A stretch of 64,000 nt of DNA from Tillandsia leiboldiana (Eukaryota; Streptophyta; Magnoliopsida; Poales; Bromeliaceae), in the NCBI GenBank assembly GCA_029204045.2, contig CM055066.1:21742120-21806119 (forward strand). The letters are read 5' to 3'. The first letter of the stretch is position 1. Every line of letters begins with the position of its first letter. Shown here in pieces: positions 32,627-45,388 of the stretch. A program made the translations under genes and the position numbers. Below the pieces are notes generated by a model. The model did not search any database. It was not told where the DNA came from and was given only the letters and a program-made list of their open reading frames with translations.

Positions 32627-33968
32627 TGTTGGGTTATGCGAATAATAGGATCTAAATAGGGGAAAAAACACCTAGAGGGGGGTGAATAGGTGTAAACCAT
32701 AAACACTCAAAAATCTTTACGATATAAAAACCCAATGCGGAAAAATAAATAACACGCAGATATTTTTACGTGGAAAACTCCAAACCGGAGTAAAAAACCA
32801 CGGGACCGATAACACGGTGAAATCCACTAGAATTAAACACGTACAAGGTGATATACCGTACTCACAGGCGACTCAACCTTTTCCATACGCTCCTAGTTGA
32901 TCTTCTCTGCTCGCTCCACGACGCTTCTCGAATCCACGATGTGCGTCCAACGCCGAATCCACGACGTCCAACGTCGAGTCCACGACGTCCGACTGAATCC
33001 ACGCTCTTCACCCAATAGCACGCTTCGAATCCACGAACGTACCTCGCTCCGAATCCACGAGAGCGGTTGCTCCTTGAATCCACAAGGCGACGCGAGTCCA
33101 CGCGCCGATTTTGGGGTAAATCGTTGTTTTTGGGTGGTGATGATCCGCCGAATACTTAGATTAGAAATAGATCGGAAATACCATCTAAGTATTCATTGAT
33201 TTGATTCTACTCAGAATATGAGTATCAAAACCTAGAATCAAATCAATCAATATAGATGAAGAAACATAAGATTAAATCTAGTATTTCCTTTCTTCTCTAT
33301 ATGTGGATCTTAGGCCGTATAAAAGATTGTATTTTATTATGACGGCTATTTGGATTAACCCTTGAAAAAGAATCATAGGGTCTATTTATAGGTTAGAAAC
33401 CCATGGAAGAAGATAAGGATCAAAAACTAACCTTTTCTGGAGTTTTTACATGACGACGATCCGGATCGGAGATCGGCGATCCGGATTGCAGTAGCGAGAA
33501 AAACAGATTCCAGCAAAACGAAGGTTCGGGATCCGGATCGAAGTGCTTGATCCGGATCGTTCATACAGTTCACCAAACATCAACGTTCGGGATCCGGATT
33601 GCAGTAGCCTGATCCGGATCGTTCAAATAAAATGGTAAACTCAGTGTTCGGGATCCGGATCAAGGGAAGCTACGATCCGGATTGAACTGGTGTTTGAACG
33701 AACCACCTTCGGGATCCGGATTGAACAATCTGATCCGGATCCTGAACATGTCCCATGTCCAGTTTTTGATATTTATGCAATAACAAATCCATCCAAGTGT
33801 TTCTACGCTATAAGAAGTATTCGGATCACCAAAGATATTAAGTTAAACATATCTGATCCTTTTGAATTCTTCTTTCTTGAGATTGAGTTATATGATCCAA
33901 CTTCCTTTACCTTCAATCTTCAAGACTTAACCGAATTCACGAAATACGCCAACTCAAATTCTGTAACA
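32627..33968 (-). repeat. SIRE-A 5' LTR
   Basis: 1342 bp, near-identical to 22898-24239. Hairpin array 32928-33104, palindrome array 33458-33741. Hairpin 5 is disrupted here (CGGTC became CAGTC) but intact in the other LTR. Confidence 0.94.
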
Positions 33969-35400
33969 TCATCTACTTTAACATTTATAGATTCTACGAT
34001 CGTCTTAGATTCCAAGTTAAATACCCGATATGCTCTACTATTTGTAGAATACCCCAAGAAAATCCCTTCGTCACTTTGAGAGTCAAACTTTCCAAGATTT
34101 TCACGGTCACGTAAAATGTAACACCGACTCCCGAAGATGCGAAAATATTTGATATTGGGTTTTCTACCACACCATAGTTCATATGGTGTATTTAACGTTC
34201 CCGGGCGCAAATAAACTCGATTAATAACATGGATTGCAGTGTTCACAGCTTCAGCCCAAAAATGTAGCGATAAATTCCGGCTGTGAAGCATAACACGTGC
34301 CATCTCTTGAACAACCCTGTTTTTGCGCTCGACAACACCATTCTGTTGAGGTGTATAGGGTGCTGAGAAATCATGCTTAATACCGTTGGAAGTGCAAAAA
34401 TCAATGAATTTAGAATTTATGAATTCTCCACCTCTATCACTTCTAACACGAATGATCTTTTCATTCTTTTCAATCATAATACGAAAGCAAATCTCGTGAA
34501 AAGAATCAAAAGTATCAGCTTTCTCTTTTAAAAATGCTACCCAAGAATACCGAGAGAAATCATCAACCAATAAGAAAATATACCATTTACCTCCCAAGGA
34601 TGGTTGACGTGTCGACCCCATAAGATCCATATGCATTAATTTCAAGGGCCGTTTGGTACCGACGTGATTCAAGTTCTTGTGTGCAGTCCTAGATTGTTTT
34701 CCCTTTTGACAACCACCACACACAACGTTTTGATTAAGTGAAAGTTTAGGAACCCCCTTGACCACGTCTTTGTTCGAAATTCTAACAAGTTCCTTAAAAT
34801 TTATGTGTCCTAGCCAATCATGCCAAAGTGTTTCATTATTCAAAGAGGCTAAGTTACAATTTTCAGAAATTTTATTGGGAACAACATAACAATTGTTTTC
34901 AGATCTAACCCATTTTAAAAAGAAAACATGATCCTTATCAGTTACAATGCATTCAACAGATGAAAAATTAACAGAAAAACCATTGTCGCAAAGTTGACTG
35001 ATACTAATGAGGTTAGTCTTAAGCCCATCAACAAATAACACATTATTCAGAATCGGGCCATCTGGAATAGCTACTGTTCCTCTTCCAACAATTTTGGAAG
35101 ACTGACCGTCTCCGAAAACCACAAGTCCTCCGGAGATTTTCTCAAAATTTTGAAAGCAGTTTTTGCCACCGGTCATGTGACGGGAACAGCCGCTATCCAG
35201 ATACCAAGACGAATTATCATAAGCATGCAAGGAAATATTTGTAACAAGACAAGGGAAAACTTCACCTTTGCGTACCCAAACCTTTCGAGTTTTGGTGTAC
35301 GTCGGAAATGATTGTGAGGTTGATACCTTTGGTGAAAGCGTCTTGTTTGATCCGTCGCTTTTCCTTGACGTCGTCATCTTGTTTGATGAACTACCGAGGC
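33969..35400 (-). pseudogene. pol: SIRE-B pol, protease and integrase part
   Basis: The only copy with protease: active-site motif WYLDSGCSRHMTG, then the pre-integrase HHCC region (HDWLGH, CGGCQKGK) and the full integrase core. The frame is continuous from the gag C-terminus (KVWVRKGE) into protease, showing gag and pol form one frame in this family. The 3' end is cut by SIRE-A; RT/RNase H resume at 22897. A TAG upstream near 35411 separates it from the rest of gag. Confidence 0.9.
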
Positions 35401-36315
35401 TCTTTTCCTTCTAAGAATTTGCATTTGATTTCCGAGGAATCACCCTTTTGGTAGTCGTTGCAAGAAGTGCTTGAGTTGACCGTTTGGCTCCCATCTTGCA
35501 ATTTCTCCTTATGTGCCCTGCAAAATTACAACGAAAACATACCTTAGTGCTTGACGATTCCGAGGAGGGTGAAGTAGGCTTGTTGTCGTTGCTTGTCGTG
35601 AATTCCGGTGTCGGAGGAGGAGATACCGACTTAGGCACAAAAACTGTCCCAACCGAACTAAAATTGTCTTTAGTTCGATTGTATCCGAGGCCGAACTTGT
35701 TTGATTGACCAAGACCAAGAAGCTTATCCAACTTACTCCTTCCTGATGAAAATCGCTGTAGGTCATCCTTGAGTTGGAGAATGGTCTCTGTCATTTCCAA
35801 TTTTTCCTGTCGAGCCTCGCCGTTGAGCTTCAAGAAGTAATTTGCTTTGTTCACCATATCTATATAATTCTTCTCGAGTTGCTCATTGGACTCTTGAAGG
35901 GAAACATTTGCTTTTATCAGATTATCCCTTTCCACTTCAAGGTCGGTCGAGAGAGAAGTTACCCTTTTCACTTCTTCTTCGAGATCCTGCAATCTCCCTC
36001 TCAACCCCTTGTTTTGCTTAGCCAGTTTCTTTGAATCATTTAAAAGTCTGTGGTAGGCTAGAGCAAAATCTTCACCTTCCGAATCGGTCATTTAAAAGTC
36101 TGTGGTAGGCTAGAGCAAAATCTTCACCTTCCGAATCATCCGATTCATTATCCGTTGCATTCTTTTCAACAGTGGAGTTGGACAATGACTCGGATGTACT
36201 TGCCATTAAGCACATGAAGGGTGAAGATGTGGACGCGTGGAACGCTGTTGCGTTGTCTTCTTCATCAATTGACGATGATTCGTTTGACGATGAGGTGTCA
36301 TCCCAAGTGACGGCT
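35401..36315 (-). pseudogene. gag: SIRE-B gag, C-terminal half, truncated by T3
   Basis: Coiled coil and second CCHC knuckle (CFRCNFAGHIRRNC) are readable. A 52-bp tandem duplication (36037-36088, repeated from 36089) shifts the frame. The gene is cut at 36315 by LTR T3, with cggct (36311-36315) as the expected left target copy. The N-terminal half would lie in or beyond the assembly gap. Confidence 0.88.
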
Positions 36316-37465
36316 TGTCACGCCCCGGGGTCGAAACTGCGACCCGGGCCCGCCAAACAGATCCGCCACCTATGCCAACCTGCATAAGGGAAGCGTCCTA
36401 CCTGCAAGAAAAGTACTACAACTAAACAGATATCAGAGCTATAAATAAAAATCTGCTGTAACTAAAATCAATCACTGTACAACTGGAAATAATACAACAA
36501 TGTTCGCCTCCCAAAATAATAATAAAACAATATCCTCAAATACAAGCTCTGAACTCAAACGGGAGGTAACTCCAATAAATACAACAGTGTACAGTCTCTC
36601 AATACAAAATATCCTCACTACAACAGTCTCTCAAAAGAGGAAAAAGAAACAACTAATCTACTGATGATCTCCTCTGAAGGGGTACCGCTACTCTCCAACG
36701 ACGGGTAGGGATCTAGCTCGTGACTCCTTCGCCTCGACCAACAACCGCAGACTCAGCAACACCCGCTAAGACTCTGCAAAACAAAGGAGAGGAAGGAAAA
36801 AGGGGGGAAACCCCCAATGGGTGTGAGAACTACACCAAAAAGGGAGTTCTCAGTGGGTACCACCGCCAGACCCGACGGTCTGCCCACCAAGTCCTCAAGA
36901 GACAAAAACTAACCCGAGTCATAAGACTGAAATGAGTAAACTGGAGACTCTCAATAGCTACCATGCCCCTATCTAAAGGCAAAAGGGGGAGAACCAAACA
37001 GTGGTATGCAACCACTAGCACATGAAGTGCACAATCGACCCAATCGAGCTGACTGCCACATCTGGTCCAGTCAAACCTGCGCCCACCTACAACCACCTCC
37101 CGCTGACGGGCAGGAATTACGTAGGGCGTCCAAACGGTCTAACTCGCTATCGAGTAGTGGCTCATGCAGGCTATGGTCAAAATCCACGCTCTCTCTCAGA
37201 ACGGATAGAATCATGATGCTCAACCTCTCACACAGCGGTCAAAGTACTCTCAACGACACGGAACCACCGTCAACCAGACGGCTCTCAATAATACTAGCAC
37301 TGATCTAACTCAACTACCAGTCTGCACTCGGCCCCCAGGCACGAGTGTAACAATAAAAGTATTTGACCGAAATAAACCCAATCGAATGAACCGGTATAAA
37401 ACCCGGTACTGCCTGCTCTGTCACCAATCTCCCGAACTCAGTATCTCCACTGTCCAAATGACCGA

Positions 37466-37524
37466 AACCCAACACGGTCTGACCGGCACCCGACACGGTC
37501 TGACCGGAACCCAACACGGTCTGA
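37466..37524. repeat. 21-bp tandem repeat, about 2.8 copies, in LTR T3
   Basis: Units start at 37466, 37487 and 37508 (acacggtctgaccgg core). Same LTR position as the 26-bp repeat of T2 but unrelated in sequence. Confidence 0.85.
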
Positions 37525-39454
37525 AGCCTACTCCGGAGCGGCACTCGAGGGGAGCTACCCACACGAGTAAAGCATCTCTGTCATCAATATCACCAGTATC
37601 TCTAAATAGCAGGACTTTGATCATCAATCTGATCAAAGTGGGAAAACTCAACCACCAAGGAAAGACCCGACCTCAATCGGATGCAAAAGAACGATAAGTG
37701 GGAAACTCCATCCACTAAAGAAACTGATACCCAATCAGGTGCGTAGAGAAACATCCGGTCAACCGCCCAATATCCGCGGTTGCCGCAAAGCCCCACAACT
37801 AAGCCAACCTGTCCCAGACACGAAGTCCTGACTACCCTATCCAGACCCCTGCTCGAACCCGAGCAACACTGACCACTTGACTAGCAAAGGCGGAGAAAGG
37901 AAAAGCATGGTTTCTCCTAAGTCAAGTTCCCATAAGTAGTGCAGCAGTAAAAGATGGCCTAACTACATGACCATACAAGCATGCAAATGTCCTCAAGGAA
38001 ATAAAGGGGGGGTAAAGCATAATAATAGATCCATTAGGAATAAACAACATGCCGGAATCCCAAAAACTAGACCTGTCCACAATCCAGGGTCCAGCAACAG
38101 AATGATCATAATAACTCCTCAGAGTACAAATCCGCACATAGCTACGACATCCTGTCCCAAAGCATAAACCAACCACATGAAAGGCTATGTGCTAAAATGG
38201 CATGTTACATAATCTCATAGGGTAACATTATCCTAGGTAAGCTTACACTAATCATCACATAGATGTCCAAGTCATGCAAGTCCTCAGTATACCTCATAAA
38301 TACTATTCTTGCAATCATTTATACAAATATCATTATCAAGCTTACCTACTTACCAACATAAACCATGTACCCTAAACATGCATGCATCAGTCATAGAGGG
38401 GTGACATCCCCACAAGTGCACTTATATTTGCCACAACATAGTCATTGCCTTAAACAGTTACTGATATTAAGCTTACCCACCTGAAGCGCTTAAACCAAGG
38501 CAAACCTGAAGTCGGTGAAGTGTGCAGACGCTCACAGTCCAAATTCTGCCGAAACTGCATCGTCGGTGCACGTCGCGAAAGCCTCGACTCCCAACAGCTG
38601 AAAGTACCCCGAAATCAAAGTCTGCAGATCCAACAGGTCCAGCAACACTTGCAAACACCCCTGGGTACAACAATAAGGCCCAACATTACACTTTTATTCC
38701 AAAATTAACCAAGTATACACAGTCTGAAAATCAGTCCCAAAGCCGTGCTTATTTCACCTAACGAAAGTGCCCAGAAAAATCCAATAAAAATATCACAGCA
38801 ATCCTCGCGTCGATACCTTCGAAACGAGTACCTGCACGTCCAATTCCGAGCCCCGTAGGCCGAGTTACAAATTCCACAGTACAGGTGCGCAAAACCACAC
38901 AACAACATAACTGTAATTCCATTTACAGATAAGGGGAAGAACATATACCTTCGGGCAAAACTCAGAAAATTCCAATAAAAATACTTTGATATTCCTTGCG
39001 CCGAGTAGATGAAAAAAGTGTAGAAGCACGTCGTCAAACGATGCCCGGTTGCGGAGATAACGCCGAAAGACCAAGCCGCTGTCCAAATCCCCTTCACAGA
39101 AATGGGGTCACAGTAAGCTCGAACAAACACCTCGAAAAGCGCGTAATGAGGGAAAGCTGAAAATACAAAGATCGTAGATCTGTCCGTCGCGAATCCAGCG
39201 GCGAAGAAATCACTCGAAAAGGTGGTCGGAGTAGGCCGGGGGAGCTCGCGCACCGAAACGCGACGAAGCGGGACCCAAAAGGACGAGCGTCGCGCCGCGC
39301 CGTAAAAATGGAAACCTCGATAAGCGTGCCACCAAAAATCCCAAAACTTTGCAGAAGGATGCAGCCAAACTCGGGGATCATCTTTGCTGAAGGCACCCAG
39401 GCGAGAGGACGCTCGGAAATGGCGGAAAAAGGGGAAAGAAGGAGGCTCGGATCG

Positions 39455-39554
39455 CTTTTATAGGCTGCAGAAACAATTGAAGAAATACCGGATAGGTCCC
39501 AATTTCCGGGCGCAGGGGACTTTCGGGCGCGCACTGTAGCAGCCCGAAATCCCC
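39455..39554 (-). promoter_or_regulatory. T3 TATA box and upstream dyad
   Basis: TATA at 39455-39464. The dyad GGGGA(C)TTTCGGGC ... GCCCGAAATCCCC spans 39515-39554. The outer arms resemble T4; the inner part differs. Confidence 0.7.
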
Positions 39555-39589
39555 ATGCGCGCGCACTGTAGCAGCACGAATCCTCACTG

Positions 39590-40015
39590 GGCCTCCACGT
39601 CGCCCGCCAAACAGGCGACAGCAACCCCCGCCGCTCCCCGCGCGACACGTGGCGCCCCCCAGACGCCGACACGTGGCCGCCCCAAGCGCGGGAACAGCCC
39701 GTCAACGCGCCCACGTGCGCTCTGCGCCCGCCGCCTGCGCCTCTGCACGCACGCTTCCCGAGGCGCCCGCAGGTGCACCGTGGACCGGAGTGCACGTGGA
39801 CCGGCCAACCGGTGTGCGCCACGTGTCCCCCCACCGGTCCACGTACACCCGCCTTTCCCGTGGACCGCGCCCGCTGCGCCGGCCCAACCGGGAACCGCCA
39901 CGTGGCCCGCGACCGGTGCACGCCTCGCGGTGGACCGCGCACCCGCCCGAGCCTGCTCCGCCGCGCTCCGCCGCTGCCCGCCGCCGCGCGCCGCCGCCGC
40001 CGGTGCGGAACAGTA
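39590..40015 (-). promoter_or_regulatory. T3 GC-rich U3 island
   Basis: CpG-rich, with about eight ACGT-core words (CACGTGG, CCACGTG) and GTGGACCG words. The long overlapping frames are compositional. Confidence 0.6.
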
Positions 40016-40389
40016 ACCTTGCCTCGAAAAATGTGCCGAATCATCCGGACTCCGGAAAAAAGCAAGTGAATAGTCCATTTTCATCGTTTTCGCGCGCTGA
40101 ATCCAATCCGAAGTCCATTTTGCCAAATTCCAACTCTAAAAATTGCCGAAGTTATCCGGGAAGATGTTCCTTGATCCAAACTTCGCGCTGAGTCCAATTT
40201 TAATATCCATGGCTCGCGAAACCACTTCTGGAGCTCCGACGGAGTCCACCGATCACCCACGTGATCCATTTAACACACTGAGCCCAACACTAATGTCCAA
40301 TTGGGGCACAAATCCCACAACACGCCACATAGGCCTCCGGAAGCTGTAGATGAAACAGTGCTCCACAAGTGGGAGTTTCGGGTCTTCAC

Positions 40390-40489
40390 NNNNNNNNNNN
40401 NNNNNNNNNNNNNNNNNNNNNNNNNNNNNNNNNNNNNNNNNNNNNNNNNNNNNNNNNNNNNNNNNNNNNNNNNNNNNNNNNNNNNNNNN
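40390..40489. other. Assembly gap, exactly 100 N
   Basis: A round 100-N run is the usual placeholder for a gap of unknown size. Flanking sequence predicts about 1.5 kb of missing SIRE-B sequence (see findings). Confidence 0.97.
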
Positions 40490-40853
40490 TTCACGCCCCG
40501 GGGTCGAACTGCGACCCTGGGGCTCGCCAACAGATCCGCCACCTATGCCAAATCCGCATAGGCGACGCGTCCTACCTGCAAAAAGAGTACAGCTAACAGA
40601 TATCAGAGGCTAAAGATAAACTGCTATAGAAATAATATCAACCACTGTACAACTGAAGATAAACAACAAGGTCCATCTCCCCAAAAATGATAATCATACA
40701 ATAACCTCGAGTACAAAACTCAAGCTCAACAGGGAGATATCTCAAATACAACATCAGTGTACCAGCTCTCAATACATCATATCCTCACTACATCAGTCTC
40801 TCAAACGAGGAAATGAATACTAATCTACCGACTATACTGAAGATCTCCTCAAA

Positions 40854-40877
40854 GGGGGGGGGGGGGGGGGGGGGGGG
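40854..40877 (+). repeat. Poly(G) run, 24 bases
   Basis: Homologous sites have 14 G (T4 right LTR, 48350-48363) and 4 G (T3). It may be real slippage or an assembly error near the gap. Confidence 0.85.
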
Positions 40878-43549
40878 TGGTACCGCTACTCTCCAATGAG
40901 TCAGGATCAAGTCTCGCTACTCCCTCACCGCGAACAGCAACGGGCAGAAACGGCACCACCCGCCAAGACTCTGCAAAACAAGGGAGGAAAAAGGACAAAA
41001 AGGGGGAAAAAACCCCCGACGGGCGTGAGAACTACGCAAAAAGGGAGTTCTCAGTGGGTATCGCCACTAGGCCCGACGATCTGCCCACCAAGACCACTAG
41101 AGGCAAAAGATAACTAATGCAGTAAGACTTAAAGAAGAAGCAGAAGACACTCTACAGCTACCATGCCTCTATCTGAATGCTCAAATGGGGAAACTCTGAT
41201 AAATATATGCAACACTCGCACACGAGGTGCTCAAATCGACCCAATCGAGCTGACTGCCACATCGGGTCCAGTCAAACCTGCGCCCACCTACAACCACCTC
41301 CCGCTGACGGGCAGGAATTACGTAGGGCGTCCACACCGGACTAACTCGCTATGAGTAGTGGCTCATGCAGGCTATAGTCATAATCCACGCTCTCTCTCTC
41401 AGAACGGATAGACTCAAGATGCTCAACCTCTCACACAATGGTCAAAGAACCCACAACGACCACGGGACCATCGTCAAACCCCGAACGGTTCCCAACAATA
41501 CTAGCACTGGTCTAAACACAGCTACTAGACTCCACTCAGTCCCCCAGGCACGAGTGTAACAAAAAGTATCTGCCTGAATAAACCCAATCGATAGACCAGT
41601 AATCACTGGTACTGCCTGCTATGCTGTCGAACTCAAGAACCCCGCCTGGTGCCCGGCGCTCACACCGTGGAAAGCCTACTCCGGAGTGGCACTCGAGGGA
41701 AGCGACCCACACGAGTAAAGTATCACTGTATCAAGCATCACTGTATCAAGTATCACAGTATCGAGTATCTCTGTAACCACTGTCTCATAATAGCAGGACT
41801 GGATCAAGACTATGATCAAAGTGGGAAACTCCGTCCCCTAACAAAACCCCGATATGATGCAATAGTACTCAAAAAGTGGGAAACACCATCCACTAGAACA
41901 AATCTGATACCCAATCTGATGCAATAGTCAACATCCGGTCAACCGCCCAAAGTCCGCGGTCACCGCAATAACCCACGACCCACAATTGGGTAAAATAATC
42001 AAGATCCGGTCAACCGCCTACTGTCCGCGGTTGCCGCAATAACCCACAATCCAACATCAAGCACACCTTGTCTCTGACCCGAAGGTCCCAGCTACACTAT
42101 CCCAAACCTCTGCTCGAACCCGAGCAACATGACTCAAAAGTCTAAATAAAAAGGAGAAAGAAAGCAATCATGGTTTCTCCTAAGTCAAATCCCAAAAGAT
42201 AGTGTATCAGTAAAAGATGGCCTAACTATATGTCCATACACATATGTCCATACAAGCATGCATTTGTCCTCAAGAAGGATAAAGAAAATAAACCTCATGC
42301 CAGAATTAGCAATGACCATACCTGTCCATGATTTTCGATCCATAATCACTCCTTGGAGTAGAACCTGCACATAACTACATAATCCTATCCCATTGTATAA
42401 ACCAGCCTCATAAAAAGGGTTATATGCTAACATGGCATGATAATTAATCATATAGGGTAACCTTGCCTTAGGTAAGCTTCCACTGATCATCAACCTAAAT
42501 GTCTGATTATTACCATCGTCATAATATGAATAATTAACTTGCAATTCCCATAAATCAACATTGTTAAGCTTACCAATCAATCCCAGGTATTGTACCCTAC
42601 GCCTGCATGCTATTCTAACATATAGAGTTAGAGAACCGTCCACCGGTTCTCGGAACAAAGCACCCACCTGAAAAGCTGACTGTCCAAAGCCCAACAGCAG
42701 AAAACACCAGATAACTCTAATCCCTTGCTCCAATAAGTTCAGCACACCCGTAACTCTCCTGGCCCAATACAAAGTCCACTATTACACATACATTCCAAAA
42801 ATCTGCACTCACACACACATACAACAACAGTCCCAGAAATGCTTAATTTTCACCTACAGAAAGAGCCCAGAAAATTCCCAGAAAAATATCACCGCGATCC
42901 TCGCGTCGATAGCTTCGCAACGGTAGCTTGCACGCCCAAATCTGAGTTCGGTAAGGCAAGATATAAATTCGACAAGGTGGTACACTCAAAAGATTTCAGC
43001 ACAAAAGACTGTAGCACTGTACACAGAGAAACAGTGATTCTCACCTCTGATGAAATCTCAGAAAAATCCAAGAAAAATACGAGCGCATTCCTTGCGATCT
43101 GTAGATGAAAAAGTTGTATAAGCTCGTTTCCGGCTGACGCTTGTGCGCAAAGATATGGCCAAAACACCTCGATGCTGCCCCACAAAGCCAAACAGAAAAT
43201 GGGTCACAGTGTTGCCTCGGGATCCATGCCAAAAACTCGCAATGGGAAAGCGCAATCAATATGAAAGATGAAGCCCTACCTCATAGGAGTCTGTCGGCGC
43301 AAGAATCACAGAAAAAGGATCTCGGGGTAGCCCAGGGGAGTCAAAACACTGCCGCTGCGACGAAGAAGAACACAGGAATGCAACGTCGCGCCGCGCCGTA
43401 AAATGGGGAACCTTGGGATTCGAGCCTCCTAAAATCCTAGAACTTGGTAGGAAGATCAAGGGTGAAGAGGTGAACAACATTGCTTAAGGGGGCTCAGGCA
43501 GAAGGTGAGAGGGTTGAGAGAAAAAAGGCAAAGAAAGGGGCTCGGGTTG

Positions 43550-43670
43550 CCTTTAAATAGGCTGAAGAAAAACATTTGAAGAAATACCCTATGTGTCCCC
43601 ACTTCCGGGCGTCGGAGTGTTTCGGGCTGCTACAGTAATGGGCCCGACCCATTACTGTGCAAGCCCGAAA
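43550..43670 (-). promoter_or_regulatory. T4 left LTR TATA and upstream dyad
   Basis: TATA-like CCTATTTAAAGG at 43550-43561. The dyad at 43620-43670 has inner arms ACAGTAATGGG and CCCATTACTGT (loop cccga) and outer arms TTTCGGGCT and AGCCCGAAA. Confidence 0.78.
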
Positions 43671-43680
43671 CCACTCGGGC

Positions 43681-44170
43681 CCGCCACGTAGCCCAGCACT
43701 GTGCTTCCCCGGGCTCCGCTGCGCCCGGCGCACCCGCGCCCGCCAGTGGCGTCGCGCCACGTGGCCCCGGCAACCCGTGCACCGCGCACGTCGCCGCCTG
43801 CACCGCTCCCGTACGGCCACCTACCCGCCGTACGGCCACCTGCCCCCGGTCAACCACTCCACATCCTGCGTGGACCGGGAGCACAACACCGAACCAGTAA
43901 CCGCATGCCACGTGTCCACCCGGTCTACCGTGCACCCATGCCCACAGTCCGTGGACCTCGCGCCGTGGACCAACCAACCGAACAATGCCACGTGGCATCC
44001 CGCACTGGCGCACGTCGGTGCCGTGGACCGCGCGCCTGCCCGCGCGCCCGGGCGCCTGCCCGCGCCCTGCCCGCGCCTTGTGCCGCCGCCTGCCTCCTGC
44101 CCGAGGCTGCGCCGCCGCCCGCCGGCGCTGCCCGCCGCCGCCGGCCGCCGCCGGCGATCGCCGGAGACAC
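43681..44170 (-). promoter_or_regulatory. T4 left LTR GC-rich U3 island
   Basis: Upstream of the dyad. CCACGTGG-type words, GTGGACC words and CCG/GCC runs. Confidence 0.6.
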
Positions 44171-44537
44171 TGTTCCGGCGTGAACAGTAACCGCAATCTC
44201 AAAACTAACAAGTAAATAGCCCACCTTAACCATTTTCGCGCGTTGATTCCAAAAACGGTGTCCATTTTGCCAAATTCCACTCCTATAATTTGCCGGAGGC
44301 TCCCGGAAAGGTATTTTTAATCCGAATTCCGCGCCGAGCCTAAATTTGATATCCACTCTGCGCGTGAACTCTTCTAAACATCCGATGGGGTCCCCCGATT
44401 ACCTACGAGATCCATTTTAAGCCTCGAGTCTATCTCTTGTGTCCAAATTGGCGCGCGAACACCGCCGACATGCCACGTAGGCTTCCAGAAGCTGCTGGTC
44501 ACACTGTAGAAGCCCTGCAAAGATCCGGGTCACCACA

Positions 44538-44549
44538 TCCTCCCCCACT
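44538..44549 (-). other. T4 polypurine tract
   Basis: Minus-strand AGTGGGGGAGGA before the LTR start TGTGGTGACC. Upstream lies CGAGGACGAAACTTTC, conserved at 54980-55003 in the host gypsy. Confidence 0.88.
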
Positions 44550-44559
44550 AAAAGAAAGT

Positions 44560-44900
44560 TTCGTCCTCGAAACTAAGGCAACTCCCAAGGAGTCTCAGAA
44601 ACCAGGGGTCAATATTCAACACCGCCGTCTCCAGCTCCCAAGTCACCTATCACTCCCCGTGATTACTCCTCAGCAACAACAACAGCAACAACCAGTACGG
44701 CATAGCCCGATTGCGCAATTCCCTCACCTCACGAGTCGGAATTCGCAATGGGCGTCCCTCGTACTCCAAACTCTCACAGACCCCAAAAGGAACGAGTCAA
44801 TCACGGGCGAGGGGTCCAAAACATAACACTCTTGAGCTGAGACGCAGAAAAACCTCCAAACTCCAACAAAAGACTGGGGGAAAGGAACGAACAGCCTGAG
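44560..44900 (-). pseudogene. T4 chromodomain-end remnant of pol
   Basis: Nucleotide similarity to the chromodomain end of the host gypsy pol (55081-55240), for example gcgcaa-ttccctcacctcacg and a shared cgcaatggc stretch. The reading frame is destroyed. Confidence 0.65.
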
Positions 44901-45388
44901 TAACACGCTCTAAAATCACTCCCAAGAGCCAGCTCAACCAAAGCGACCCGAATCACATCCACACAAACACCTGCACAAAAAAAAGGGGCCCAAACAAGCA
45001 GGGGTTCACACTCGGTCGCCCTCAAAACTCAACCACCTAAGTGGATTGCTCAGCCGCAACCTCTCATCAAAAGGGACCCTCTGGGACACAAACTCAAACT
45101 CTGTACACCAGAATGGCCCCACACAGCGCCAGCTAAGGAACCGCCAAACTCGACTCCCAAAAGCTCTTCCGCTCCAGGTATCCGCCACCACAGTAGCTCA
45201 GTCAAGGTGATATTGGATGCTCAACAAAAATCCAATGGTAGCTCTTCAGCCCCTAAGGGAGGTATCACAAAAACTCGCAAATCCAACTCCCACCATTGAC
45301 TAGGTTAGAATCGGCGCTGGTACCAATCTCATCACCCGGTCATCAAGCTCTGCTGGCACTATCCGGTCCAAAAACTCCTCACCCCAAC
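44901..45388 (-). other. T4 interior, unassigned
   Basis: No recognisable domain. Expected to be pol by position, but integrase and RNase H appear deleted. Confidence 0.5.

Larger units (their letters stand above)
22898..33968 (-). mobile_element. SIRE-A: complete Sirevirus nested in SIRE-B pol
   Basis: An 11,071-bp minus-strand element with two 1342-bp LTRs and a perfect 5-bp TSD tcatc (22893-22897 and 33969-33973). PBS, gag, pol, env-like ORF and PPT are all recognisable. Defects: a stop and a 1-bp deletion in gag, loss of protease and the integrase N-terminus, a 1-bp deletion in RT, and one stop in the env-like ORF. The interrupted SIRE-B sequence reads on across the TSD, which proves the nesting. 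Confidence 0.95.
36316..40389 (-). mobile_element. Tekay LTR 'T3', nearly complete, ending at the gap
   Basis: About 4.07 kb from TGTCACGCCCCGG to GGGTCTTCAC, lacking only its last few bases. No internal region is seen, so it is a solo LTR or one end of an element lost in the gap. Minus orientation: U3 GC island 39590-40015, dyad 39515-39554, TATA CCTATAAAAG at 39455-39464, then about 3 kb with no gene. A 21-bp minisatellite lies at 37466-37524. Confidence 0.85.
40490..44537 (-). repeat. T4 left LTR (3' LTR)
   Basis: Starts within TGTCACGCC (first bases lost in the gap) and ends CACCACA. Contains a 24-G run (40854-40877), TATA (43550-43561), dyad (43620-43670) and GC island (43681-44170). 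No gene. Confidence 0.9.
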
